NCBI GenBank assembly: GCA_017557535.1
Contig: JAFYYM010000136.1
Location: 1 to 40,211 of the forward strand
DNA from: Bacteroidales bacterium
GTDB lineage: Bacteria > Bacteroidota > Bacteroidia > Bacteroidales > UBA932
Reading direction: 5' to 3'
DNA length: 40,211 nt
Part shown: in pieces, positions 1 to 8,922 of the stretch
How positions within the stretch are numbered: position 1 is the stretch's first letter
Layout: every line of letters starts with the position of its first letter
Made by a program: the position numbers and the translations under genes
The notes under the pieces: generated by a model
The model's database searches: none
Seen by the model: only the letters and a program-made list of their open reading frames with translations
What the model was told of the DNA's origin: nothing

Positions 1-801
1 AAGGCTGCGAACCGTGACAAGATGAAGTTCTACCTGATGTGGGCAAACCATAACGTGGACAACAGCTGGGACACCCGTATAGGTGGCGAGAATATCATCT
101 GGAGAGGTGGTGTGGACCGGGAGGAGTTCGAGAAGATCTGCAAGAGGAATATCGAGATGTTCTTTAAGCAACCTAACTACTACAAGATTGACGGCAAGCC
201 CGTGTTCATGATTTATGAGGTGACAACCTTCATCGAAGGTATCGGAGGCGTTGATAGGGCTGTTGATGCTTTGAAGTGGTTCCGCCAAGAGGTGAAGAAG
301 GCTGGTTTCCCCGATCTTGAGCTGCAATTCACGATGTGGGATAGCCAGTTCAATTACAGTGGTGTGGACGACGCCAAGACCAAATCCGAGCGTCCTCGTG
401 ACGAGTTCGCCCGTAAGCTTGGATTCAACAGCATGTCCCATTACCAGTTCTGCCATTTTATCTGGATGGATGATGACTATCAGAACATCCTAGATAAGGC
501 ATATGAGGAGTGGGACAAGTTGGATGCGGAGTTCACCATCCCGTATTACCCTCACATCAGTATCGGTTGGGACAACAGTCCTCGTTTCGGGGATAGCGCT
601 GTGGTGAAGGAGAACACTCCCGAACGCTTTGAGAACGCTCTCCGCAAGGCCAAGGCTTGGGTTGACGCCCGCCCGGATCTGCATCCCCTTATCACTATAA
701 ACTCATGGAACGAGTGGACTGAGACCAGCTACCTCCAGCCGGACGATATATATGGCTACGGTTATCTTAACGCTGTAAAGAAAGTATTTGTAGATGAATA
801 G
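1..801 (+). CDS. GH99-like / WbsX-domain glycan-active protein, 5' truncated
   Basis: The reading frame is open at base 1, so the true start lies outside the window; the first internal ATG (base 22) falls inside a conserved block (YLMWANHNVDNSW) and is not the start. About 266 residues are visible. The block near the visible N-end and the C-terminal NSWNEWTETSYLQPD are typical of the WbsX family (Pfam Glyco_tran_WbsX), a GH99-like TIM-barrel group found in O-antigen loci and in Bacteroidota polysaccharide loci. Here a hydrolytic role is more likely than glycosyl transfer, because the next sixteen genes are mostly glycoside hydrolases. The Glu of NEWTE (bases 712-714) is a candidate active-site residue by family pattern only. 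The stop overlaps the next gene by 8 bp, which suggests translational coupling. The family is well supported; the substrate is unknown. Confidence 0.8.
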   Translation, partial: KAANRDKMKFYLMWANHNVDNSWDTRIGGENIIWRGGVDREEFEKICKRNIEMFFKQPNYYKIDGKPVFMIYEVTTFIEGIGGVDRAVDALKWFRQEVKKAGFPDLELQFTMWDSQFNYSGVDDAKTKSERPRDEFARKLGFNSMSHYQFCHFIWMDDDYQNILDKAYEEWDKLDAEFTIPYYPHISIGWDNSPRFGDSAVVKENTPERFENALRKAKAWVDARPDLHPLITINSWNEWTETSYLQPDDIYGYGYLNAVKKVFVDE

Positions 802-2347
802 ATTCTTTAGATTATTGGCTTTGGCGGTCATCGTTGTCTCATGTAAGACAGAGGCACCTGTTCCCAATGGCAACACTTGGGGAGACACGGGAGATGGCCG
901 TTACCTGAATCCGATTCTGGCGGCTGATTATTCCGATCCGGATGTCATCCGTTTCGGTAGTAAATACTATATGGTAGCCTCAGACTTCCATTTTATGGGC
1001 ATGCAGGTCCTCGAGTCGGACGATCTGGTGAATTGGACACTGATAAGCCAGATATACGACCGTTTTGACAGGCCGGGATGGAATGAGATGGAGCATTATG
1101 GCCAAGGGTCGTGGGCACCAAGCATCAGGGAGCATAAAGGCAGGTTCTATGTCTATTTCTGCACCCCTGACGAGGGCCTGTTCATGAGTTCAGCGGAAAA
1201 CCCGACCGGGCCTTGGGAGCCGCTTCACTGTGTCAAAGCGATAGCCGGATGGGAGGATCCTTGCCCGTTCTGGGACGAGGACGGTACGGCCTATCTCGGA
1301 CACAGCAAAGTGGGTGCGGGACCAATTATCCTCCACAAAATGTCTGAAGACGGACAGGAATTGCTCGACGAGGGAGTCACCGTTTACGAAGGACCTGTCG
1401 CGGAGGGTACCAAGTTTCTTAAATACAAAGGATATTACTACCTCAGCATCCCTGAGGGTGGAGTTGGCGCTGGATGGCAGACAGTTCTCCGTTCCAAGGA
1501 TATTTATGGCCCCTATGAGAGGAAGATTGTCCTGGAGATGGGAATTACCGGAATCAACGGGCCACATCAGGGCGCCATAGTGGATACTCCTTACGGAGAG
1601 TGGTGGTTCCTGCATTTCCAGCAAAGGGATCCTTTAGGACGAGTGTTACATCTGCAGCCGATGTGGTGGGAAGACGGATGGCCGGTAATTGGCGAAGATT
1701 ATGATGGAAACGCCGTTGGCGAACCTGTCGAGGGCTGGGCCAAACCAAAGACCAAGAAGAAGACCGCACCGTCCCTACCTGCTTCTTCCGATGATTTCAG
1801 TGGTTCCGAGCTTGGATTGCAATGGCAGTTCAACCACAATCCCGTCGACGAATCCTGGTCACTTACCAGGCGCCCCGGATTCCTTGCGATTGACGCTTTG
1901 AAGGCAGAGTCTATCTGGAAAGCGCGTAATACGGTCTCCCAGAAACTGATGGGTTTCGAAGGCACATATACCACCTGCCTGGATTGCTCATCCCTGGCGG
2001 AAGGACAGTTCGCAGGTCTGGCCTGCATGGGGAGAAATAACGATCTTGTCGGAGTCACGGTCGAAAACGGAACAAAATTCATCACATTGGAGGATGAAGA
2101 CGGAAGAAGGAATATCTCCCCTTTGGATTCCGGCAAGGTTTGGCTAAGGTTGAAGTTCGATTCCAACGTAAATATATTCATTTTCTCCTACAGTATTGAT
2201 GGTGAGACATTCATATCTGCGGGACAGATATTCACGGCATGGTTCGGATTCTGGAAAGGAGCTCGTCCGGCACTGTTCAGTTTCAACACCATCGAATCCT
2301 CGGGGACGGCGTATTTCGACGATTTCGTATATCAAAGAGACAAATAA
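794..2347 (+). CDS. GH43 beta-xylosidase / alpha-L-arabinofuranosidase-type lipoprotein
   Basis: 517 residues. A lipoprotein signal ends at VVSC (Cys17). The five-bladed propeller of GH43 spans about residues 36-320. The three expected acidic residues are visible: Asp48 in YSDPDVI (general base), Asp155 in WEDPCPF (pKa modulator) and Glu204 in VAEGTKF (general acid). A C-terminal beta-sandwich of the GH43 C2 / concanavalin-like type follows from about residue 332 (DDFSGSELGLQWQFNHNP). The architecture resembles the GH43 subfamily 12 group common in Bacteroidota, which are mostly arabinofuranosidases or xylosidases acting on pectin or xylan side chains; the subfamily is inferred from pattern. 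The ATG at 794 lies within the end of the previous gene, and the next gene starts 4 bp after the stop. Expected location is the periplasm or outer membrane. Confidence 0.9.
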   Translation: MNRFFRLLALAVIVVSCKTEAPVPNGNTWGDTGDGRYLNPILAADYSDPDVIRFGSKYYMVASDFHFMGMQVLESDDLVNWTLISQIYDRFDRPGWNEMEHYGQGSWAPSIREHKGRFYVYFCTPDEGLFMSSAENPTGPWEPLHCVKAIAGWEDPCPFWDEDGTAYLGHSKVGAGPIILHKMSEDGQELLDEGVTVYEGPVAEGTKFLKYKGYYYLSIPEGGVGAGWQTVLRSKDIYGPYERKIVLEMGITGINGPHQGAIVDTPYGEWWFLHFQQRDPLGRVLHLQPMWWEDGWPVIGEDYDGNAVGEPVEGWAKPKTKKKTAPSLPASSDDFSGSELGLQWQFNHNPVDESWSLTRRPGFLAIDALKAESIWKARNTVSQKLMGFEGTYTTCLDCSSLAEGQFAGLACMGRNNDLVGVTVENGTKFITLEDEDGRRNISPLDSGKVWLRLKFDSNVNIFIFSYSIDGETFISAGQIFTAWFGFWKGARPALFSFNTIESSGTAYFDDFVYQRDK

Positions 2348-2351
2348 AGAG

Positions 2352-4247
2352 ATGAGGCGATTCTTCATTGTTTTGACGATTCTTGTTCTGGCATCTTGCG
2401 GAAGGACAATGGAGCCGATTGACACGAGCGACCTTATGAGCGACACCTGGGTGGCGACGGATGCTCTAGGAAGGCATATGCCTCTCATCGATTCCGTCGG
2501 TCAGGTCAAGACTGATCATGTAAGGGCCGCGGGAATATTCTATATCACATGGCATGGGGCTGGAAACCACAATCTTTCAGGGCCTTACACTGATGTGACC
2601 AAGATTCTCGCGGAGGATCCTTCCGCCCGGTTGGACGAGAACCATCCGTTGTGGAAGTACGGTAGCTATCACTGGGGAGAACCTGAGATGGGTTATTTCC
2701 TGAGCCAGGACGAGTGGGTGATACGAAAAGATATCTCTATGCTCCAGGATGCGGGAATTGATGTCCTGGTCATGGACGTGACCAATGGCGTTTGCTATTG
2801 GGACGAGTGGGAGCTTCTTTTCACCACAATGATGAAGATGAGGGAGGAGGGCAACCGCACTCCCGGGTTCGTGTTCTGGTCATATAACAATAACCCTGTG
2901 AACGTGGTTAAGTCGTTGTATGAGAAATACTACAAGGTGGGTAAATTCTCGGATCTCTGGTACTATTGGGATGGCAAACCCCTGCTACTTTACAATGCTG
3001 ATCCTTCTGTTGATGCGAACGGGAGCTACGAGGCCAAGGCTTCAGACTATCCTCCTGAGATCTTTGATTTCTTCACTCTGAGGAATATGTGGTGGGGCTA
3101 TTACGAATGGGGGAAGGACCATGAGCACGGGCCGGATCGCTATATTGGCACTGAAGACAACTGGAGCTTCGGCTACAGCATGAATGATGAACACTTGATG
3201 GAGATGTCGCCCGAGGAACTCGCTTCCAAACATGATGGTAAAGTCGAAGAATGTGCAGTGACTCCCGCACAGCACCCTCTCGGAATGAAAGGTCTCCCCA
3301 TGGGAGTCGGGAAATCCTGGTCCAAAAAGACCGGAGAACCTCCTCTGGATGAATATGATATGCCTGCTGACGGCATATCGGGGAAAGGTATATATTTCCA
3401 GGAGCGTTGGGACGATGCCCTGGCTGTCGATCCTCCTTTCATATACCTCAATGACTGGAATGAGTGGACTGCCGGGAAATATGATTTCGGAGGGACTTGG
3501 TTCCTCGGCAGGAAGAACAGTCACGTTGTTTTCGTGGACCAATACAACGCTGAGTTCAACCGTACCATTCAGCCCATGAAGAATGGCTACACCGATAACT
3601 ACTACATGCAAATGGCCCAGAATATCCGTCGCTACAAAGGAGTCCGGCCCATTCCTGTCAACAAGGGATTCGGAAAGATCAGCATAAATGGACGGTTCAG
3701 GGATTGGGATAGGATCGGTGTGTATTACCTGGACACACGTGGAGACGTGACTTTCAGGGATGCGGACGGATATGCTGGCTTGCATTACACTGATTCCACG
3801 GGCAGAAACGACATCCAGGTGAGCAAAGTCGCTTTGACAAAGAACGGGGAGGTCTGCTTCTATGTTCGCTGCGGATCTCCTTTAACGACTTCTTCTGATC
3901 CGGACTGGATGCTTCTTCTGATTGATTCTGACCAGGATTCCTCCACGGGTTGGTATGGCTATGACTTTATCGTCAACAAGAAGGTCGTGGACGGGAAACA
4001 CACTACCGTCATGAGTTACTCCGACGGAACATGGAAAGAGGTGGCAACTGTCTGTTATGAAGTGTCCGGAAATGAGATGGAACTCGCTATTCCGGCATCA
4101 ATACTTGGGGTCGGTGGTGATTCTGTGAGTTTTGATTTCAAATGGGCGGACAACGTGGGTGAATTGATAGACCCGATCTCCCTTTGCCTTCATGGAGACA
4201 CCGCTCCGAACAGAAGGTTCAACTATCGTTTTATTTTTGAGAAATAA
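2352..4247 (+). CDS. Unassigned TIM-barrel-type glycan hydrolase with CBM9-like tail, lipoprotein
   Basis: 631 residues from the ATG at 2352. The frame is open upstream to 2196, but that extension overlaps GH43 and is arginine/serine-rich, whereas 2352 gives a clean lipoprotein signal ending in LASC. Residues about 35-450 look like a GH71/GH99-type barrel: AAGIFYITWHGAGNHNLSG, DISMLQDAGIDVLVMDVTN, PGFVFWSYNN and YLNDWNEWTAGKYDFGG, with Glu371 in the WNEW motif. That motif echoes NSWNEWT in the first gene. Residues about 480-631 resemble a CBM9-like beta-sandwich (SINGRFRDWD, then DWMLLLIDSDQDSSTGW), a module that often follows catalytic domains. I do not recognise a characterised family. A role in hydrolysis of the same glycan is inferred from position. 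Confidence 0.65.
   Translation: MRRFFIVLTILVLASCGRTMEPIDTSDLMSDTWVATDALGRHMPLIDSVGQVKTDHVRAAGIFYITWHGAGNHNLSGPYTDVTKILAEDPSARLDENHPLWKYGSYHWGEPEMGYFLSQDEWVIRKDISMLQDAGIDVLVMDVTNGVCYWDEWELLFTTMMKMREEGNRTPGFVFWSYNNNPVNVVKSLYEKYYKVGKFSDLWYYWDGKPLLLYNADPSVDANGSYEAKASDYPPEIFDFFTLRNMWWGYYEWGKDHEHGPDRYIGTEDNWSFGYSMNDEHLMEMSPEELASKHDGKVEECAVTPAQHPLGMKGLPMGVGKSWSKKTGEPPLDEYDMPADGISGKGIYFQERWDDALAVDPPFIYLNDWNEWTAGKYDFGGTWFLGRKNSHVVFVDQYNAEFNRTIQPMKNGYTDNYYMQMAQNIRRYKGVRPIPVNKGFGKISINGRFRDWDRIGVYYLDTRGDVTFRDADGYAGLHYTDSTGRNDIQVSKVALTKNGEVCFYVRCGSPLTTSSDPDWMLLLIDSDQDSSTGWYGYDFIVNKKVVDGKHTTVMSYSDGTWKEVATVCYEVSGNEMELAIPASILGVGGDSVSFDFKWADNVGELIDPISLCLHGDTAPNRRFNYRFIFEK
4232..4239 (+). promoter_or_regulatory. 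Possible internal -7 box (TATTTTTG)
   Basis: TAnnTTTG match at the very end of the preceding coding region, 36 bp before the GH95 ATG, followed by a 28-bp A/T-rich gap. There is no TTTG at the -33 distance, so it may be chance. Confidence 0.22.
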
Positions 4248-4275
4248 TTGATATACAATTAATTCTAACCACATT

Positions 4276-6651
4276 ATGAGGAGGTTTTTGATATTCATTT
4301 GCCTACTGTCCACACAACTTCTTTGCGGGCAGGAAAGGGTGAATACGCTTTGGTATCGCCAGGCGGCGAAAGACTGGAATGAGGCGCTTCCTGTCGGCAA
4401 CGGAAGGATTGGGGCGATGGTTTATGGTAATCCGTGGAACGAGACTATCCAACTAAACGAGGAAAGTCTCTGGGCCGGATGCCCCGCTGACGGCAACGCT
4501 GATGCCGCCGCTGTCATGCCAGAGATCCAGAAACTGTTGTTGGAGGGTAGGATAGCAGAGGCGAATGCTATGGCTCAAAAGGAATTGGCGGGGGATCCGA
4601 TGAGAATTCGCTCCTACCAGACTTTCGGAGATTTATTAATAGATTTCTTCGACAGGGGCTCTAATGATGCCAATGGTTTCTATCCTGATGGGATAACAGG
4701 TTATGAGCGTTCCTTGGATTTGATGACCGGAATCTCCTCCACGGTGTTTTCCGCCGGAGGCATCAGGTTTTCCAGGGAAGTGTTCGCCTCGAGACCGGAC
4801 GACGTCATTGTGGTTAAGATTTCAGCTGACCATCCGAGAGCGTTGACTTTCAAGTTGAGTTACGACCGGGTTGAAAACGCTGGTGTCCGGCCTGACGGAC
4901 CATCATCGCTCGCGGTTCTCGGCCAGATTATCGACCTGCCGGATAACGGCCAGGGGGCTCCTGGAGCTCACATGCGTTTTGCCGGGAAGATAAAGGCCTT
5001 GAACAGAGGAGGTTCTGTTACCGCCGTAGGTAATTCCATATTCGTGGATAAAGCTGATGAGGTCGTGATCTTGGTGGCGATGAACACTGACTACAATTTC
5101 AGCAAGCTCGACTTTGACCGCTCCATTGATCCGACCTCTCTTTGTGAATCCAGGATCAACGCGGTAGAGGGAAAGAGGTTCTCCGATTTGAGAGATAGCC
5201 ATGTTAAAGATCATCAGTCCGTTATGGGAAGAGTGTCCCTTACTTTGGGAGATCCTTCCATGTCGGAGGTGCCGACTGACGAGAGACTCGCCAAGATGAA
5301 AGAAGGGAAGTCAGACCCAGCTCTCGCAGCCCTGTATTTCCAGTATGGACGTTACTTGCTCGCGGGTTCCTCCAGCCGTCCCGGAAAGCTTCCGGCAAAT
5401 CTTCAGGGAATCTGGAATCAGGAGATCAATGCTCCATGGAACGCTGATTACCACACCAACATCAACATCCAGATGAACTACTGGCCCGCTGAGGTCTGCA
5501 ATCTCTCCGAGACTGTCCTCCCTTTCTCAGACTGGATCAACGCCATCCGGGTGCCGGGCCGGGTTACGGCTAAAAAGACTTTCGGAGCGGAGGGTTGGAC
5601 CGTGAACCACGTGGCCGATCCATTCGGCCACACTTCCATCAGTGACGGTGTCGGCTGGGGCACTTTCCCTATTGCCGGGCCTTGGTTGACCCTGCACCTG
5701 TGGGACCACTACCAATTCACCTGCGACAAGGAATATCTCCGGACCCAGGCGTATCCGGCAATGAAAGAGGCCGCCGAGTTCCTTCTTTCTTTCATGGTCA
5801 CAGACAAGAACGGTAATCTTGCCACCGCCCCGTCAAATTCTCCAGAGAACGCTTATAGGATGCCGGATGGTAAGACGTTCAACCTGACATATTCGGCCAC
5901 GATGGACATTGAGATAGCGATGGAATTGTTCCAGGCCTGCATTGACGCTTCCGATATTCTCGGAGATGATATAGAGTTCATGGTCCGTGTCAAGGATGCC
6001 ATGTCAAAACTGCCCCCTATCAGAATCGGGAAGCGATACGACACAATCCAGGAGTGGATAGAGGACTATGAGGAGGTCGAGCCCGGCCACCGTCACATGT
6101 CCCATCTGTTCGGCCTTTATCCCGGCACGGTCATAACTGACAAGAATGCTGAGTTGTTCGCCGCCGCGAAGCGCACCATCGAGCGCAGACGCAAGTACAA
6201 TGAGGATCCTGTCACCCGCCAGGGATCATATACAGGATGGAGCAGGGCATGGCTGATAAATTTCTATGCCCGTCTGAGGGACGGGGAAGAGGCGGGAGCG
6301 AATGTGGACGCATTGCTTTCAAAGTCCACTCAGAACAACCTGTTCGACACCCATCCTCCGTTCCAGATTGACGGAAACTTCGGAGGTACCGCCGGCATTG
6401 CCGAGATGCTTCTCCAGTCACATGCTGGCGAGATCCATCTTCTTCCCGCATTGCCCTCGGCTTGGAGCGACGGTTCTGTAAAGGGCTTGAGGGCTAGGGG
6501 TGGTTACACTGTGGACATTGCCTGGAGGGACGGAACTCTCCTGTCCGCGACGATAACTCCGGATAATACGGGCAAATATACTGTCCGTTACGGTGACAAA
6601 AAGAAGAAAGTCAGTTTCAAGGCGGGGAAGCCGTTCATTTTTAAATATTAA
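4276..6651 (+). CDS. GH95 alpha-L-fucosidase (possible alpha-L-galactosidase)
   Basis: 791 residues, the usual length of a single-domain GH95. It has an N-terminal signal; Cys17 in LLCG may be a lipobox. The family opening ([20 protein letters not shown]) is followed by the helical-barrel motifs. [16 protein letters not shown] carries the Asn pair (Asn395, Asn397) that activates water. Glu524 in SNSPEN matches the general acid and Asp699 in QIDGNFGG matches the last catalytic position of the Bifidobacterium enzyme AfcA. His393, just before the Asn pair, is the residue I recall being kept in fucosidases and replaced by Thr in a known L-galactosidase of the family, so fucose is favoured. The product would be L-fucose, probably from terminal alpha-1,2 linkages. 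A 28-bp A/T-rich gap precedes the start. Confidence 0.93.
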   Translation: MRRFLIFICLLSTQLLCGQERVNTLWYRQAAKDWNEALPVGNGRIGAMVYGNPWNETIQLNEESLWAGCPADGNADAAAVMPEIQKLLLEGRIAEANAMAQKELAGDPMRIRSYQTFGDLLIDFFDRGSNDANGFYPDGITGYERSLDLMTGISSTVFSAGGIRFSREVFASRPDDVIVVKISADHPRALTFKLSYDRVENAGVRPDGPSSLAVLGQIIDLPDNGQGAPGAHMRFAGKIKALNRGGSVTAVGNSIFVDKADEVVILVAMNTDYNFSKLDFDRSIDPTSLCESRINAVEGKRFSDLRDSHVKDHQSVMGRVSLTLGDPSMSEVPTDERLAKMKEGKSDPALAALYFQYGRYLLAGSSSRPGKLPANLQGIWNQEINAPWNADYHTNINIQMNYWPAEVCNLSETVLPFSDWINAIRVPGRVTAKKTFGAEGWTVNHVADPFGHTSISDGVGWGTFPIAGPWLTLHLWDHYQFTCDKEYLRTQAYPAMKEAAEFLLSFMVTDKNGNLATAPSNSPENAYRMPDGKTFNLTYSATMDIEIAMELFQACIDASDILGDDIEFMVRVKDAMSKLPPIRIGKRYDTIQEWIEDYEEVEPGHRHMSHLFGLYPGTVITDKNAELFAAAKRTIERRRKYNEDPVTRQGSYTGWSRAWLINFYARLRDGEEAGANVDALLSKSTQNNLFDTHPPFQIDGNFGGTAGIAEMLLQSHAGEIHLLPALPSAWSDGSVKGLRARGGYTVDIAWRDGTLLSATITPDNTGKYTVRYGDKKKKVSFKAGKPFIFKY

Positions 6652-6654
6652 ACC

Positions 6655-8922
6655 ATGAAATATTCAGTTAAGATATTGGTTATCGCCGCCGTGGTTGCCA
6701 TGGCTGTCCAGGGCTGCTCGGACAAGGATGGTAAATACAAATACCAAGACAGTTCTCTGCCTGTGGAGAAGAGGGTTGAGGATCTCCTCGGAAAGATGTC
6801 CGTCGAAGAGAAAGTGGACCAGATCAGTGCCCAGTTGCTCTTTCCCGATGAATGGGACAAGAGGAATTATGCGAAGGGGCACGTCCGCAATCCGGGCCAT
6901 TTCCTCCCGGATGCAGGCCGTAATGCTGACCCTAAATCAGCCGCTGAAGTCATAAACGAGGACACCCGCCTGTCCATCGAGGCCAACCGCTGGGGGATTC
7001 CTGTGCTTCAGCACGGAGAGGCCCTGCATGGAGCCCAGAGCTGCTATGCCACCTGTTTCCCGAACAGCATCGGCATGGCCGCGACCTTCGATGATGATCT
7101 CTATTACCGAGTGGGTCAGGTGGTCGCGGAGGAGCTCAGGGCAGTCGGTGTGCGTCAGGTGTATGCCCCTGTTGTCAACATCACCAGGGACCAGCGCTGG
7201 GGCAGGACCCAGGAAAGCTACGGGGAGGATGTCCTGATGAACTCTGTCATGGGCGTTGCTTATACCAAAGCCCTCGAGGAGGGCGGAGTTGTCGCTTCCC
7301 CGAAGCACTTTGTGGACAATTATGGAGAAGGCGGACACGATTCGTTCGCTTCCACAACCTCGTGGAGGGTGTTGCGCGAAGTTTATCTGGAGCCTTTCAG
7401 GGCATGCGTCCAGGAAGGCGGGGCCCGGGGAATAATGGCTTCCTACAATTCAGTGGACGGAAAACCTTCCAGCTGCAACAGCTATCTCCTGAAGGATATA
7501 TTGAAGGACGAGTGGGGATTCAAGGGAATCGTGGTCTCCGACTACGGTGGAGTGGAAGGAGTGTGTGGAGGACACAAGATGGCCGAGACGAATGACGATG
7601 CCCTTGCCCTGTGTCTAGAGAATGGATTGGATCTGCAGTTGGCCGGTACAAGCGAAGGCCTTTTTGACCTTGTGAAGGAAGGGAAAATCAGCCGGAAAAC
7701 CTTGGACGAGGCTGTCAGAAGAGTGCTTAGGATCAAGTTTGAGCTAGGTCTTTTCGAGGAGCCTCTCGTGGATCCTGACAAGGCAGCCGAGATTGTCCGC
7801 AGCCAGAAGAACAGACAGGTCGCTTATGAGGCCGCTTCCAAGGCGGTGACTCTTCTCAAGAATGACGGTATTCTTCCTCTCAAGCCAGGAAGTGTAAAGA
7901 GGATAGGAGTTTATGGTCCTGCAGCCGATATCGTGAACCTTGGCGATTACAGTGGCCCTAGGCAAGGTTGGAAAGGCGACGGTGTGACTCCTTTGCAGGG
8001 ACTTAAAGAAGCGTTCAAGGGGACTGCCGATGTGATTCTCAACAAGCCCGGACAAGAGGTCGCCTCCCTTGCGAGGACATGCGATGTGCTATTCTTCTTC
8101 CCTGCCATCACAGAGGACGAGGGTGCGGACCGCAGTAGTTTCAAGTTCCCTTCGGCACACGTGAAACCTCAGTCAGGCGAGTCACATGCCGTTATCATAG
8201 ATGATACTAAACTGACCACAATCGATATTGATCAGGAGAAGATGGTCCGTGACTTGATAGCTACCGGCAAGCCTGTGGTGGTAGTCCTCCACAACGGTTC
8301 GGTGATTGACATCACAGACTGGGTGGACGGAACCGCTGCCGTGTTGGATGCATGGTATTCCGGGGAACAGGGTGGAGCTGCACTCGCGGACATAATCACC
8401 GGCAAGAAGTGCCCTGGAGGCCGTCTCCCCGTCAGTTGGGCGAAGTCAATCGGCCAGAATCCCATGTACTATTCCATCAAGCCCAGTGGACGAGGTTACG
8501 GCTATGTCGAGAATGATGGCAAGCCGTTATATCCTTTTGGCTATGGATTGAGCTATACTACATTCTCTTACAGCGACTTCCAAATCCCTGAGACATTAGG
8601 GAAGGACGAGTCCTTGAAGGTCGCGGTCAAGGTGACCAACACCGGTGAGGTCGAGGGAGACGAGGTTGTGCAGGTTTATTCGCGCGATGAACTGGCCTCT
8701 GTCGCTCGGCCCATGAAGGAACTTGTTGCCTTCAAGAGGGTCACTCTGAAGCCCGGAGAGAGCAAGACTGTGGAAATAGATATTCCTTATCGCAGGTTCT
8801 CGATGTGGGATGAGAATTTGGTCCAAAGGGTCGAGGAAGGCTGGTTCGAGGTCTGGTTCGGCCGCGATTCCGACGATAGAATCGAAGGTGGAAGAGTTTA
8901 TGTCAAAGGAGGAAATATATGA
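6655..8922 (+). CDS. GH3 beta-glycosidase lipoprotein
   Basis: 755 residues. A lipoprotein signal ends at VQGC (Cys21) and is followed by acidic SDKD. Order of domains: GH3 N-terminal barrel (about 35-370), GH3 C-terminal sandwich (395-620), fibronectin III-like domain (650-745). Visible motifs are RWGRTQESYGED, PKHFVDNYGEG and the nucleophile Asp296 in GIVVSDYGG. The loop TEDEGADRSSFKFP (487-500) carries the probable acid/base Glu. Specificity (beta-glucoside, xyloside or other) cannot be read from sequence. By eye it is about 70% identical to the GH3 half of the next gene, which marks the two as duplicates. It starts 3 bp after the GH95 stop and its own stop overlaps the next start by 4 bp (ATGA). 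Confidence 0.93.
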   Translation: MKYSVKILVIAAVVAMAVQGCSDKDGKYKYQDSSLPVEKRVEDLLGKMSVEEKVDQISAQLLFPDEWDKRNYAKGHVRNPGHFLPDAGRNADPKSAAEVINEDTRLSIEANRWGIPVLQHGEALHGAQSCYATCFPNSIGMAATFDDDLYYRVGQVVAEELRAVGVRQVYAPVVNITRDQRWGRTQESYGEDVLMNSVMGVAYTKALEEGGVVASPKHFVDNYGEGGHDSFASTTSWRVLREVYLEPFRACVQEGGARGIMASYNSVDGKPSSCNSYLLKDILKDEWGFKGIVVSDYGGVEGVCGGHKMAETNDDALALCLENGLDLQLAGTSEGLFDLVKEGKISRKTLDEAVRRVLRIKFELGLFEEPLVDPDKAAEIVRSQKNRQVAYEAASKAVTLLKNDGILPLKPGSVKRIGVYGPAADIVNLGDYSGPRQGWKGDGVTPLQGLKEAFKGTADVILNKPGQEVASLARTCDVLFFFPAITEDEGADRSSFKFPSAHVKPQSGESHAVIIDDTKLTTIDIDQEKMVRDLIATGKPVVVVLHNGSVIDITDWVDGTAAVLDAWYSGEQGGAALADIITGKKCPGGRLPVSWAKSIGQNPMYYSIKPSGRGYGYVENDGKPLYPFGYGLSYTTFSYSDFQIPETLGKDESLKVAVKVTNTGEVEGDEVVQVYSRDELASVARPMKELVAFKRVTLKPGESKTVEIDIPYRRFSMWDENLVQRVEEGWFEVWFGRDSDDRIEGGRVYVKGGNI

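Noticed and set aside
2196-2351. N-terminal extension of the third gene back to 2196
   Set aside because: It overlaps GH43 by 152 bp, is basic and low in hydrophobicity, and would bury the lipoprotein signal that starts at 2352.
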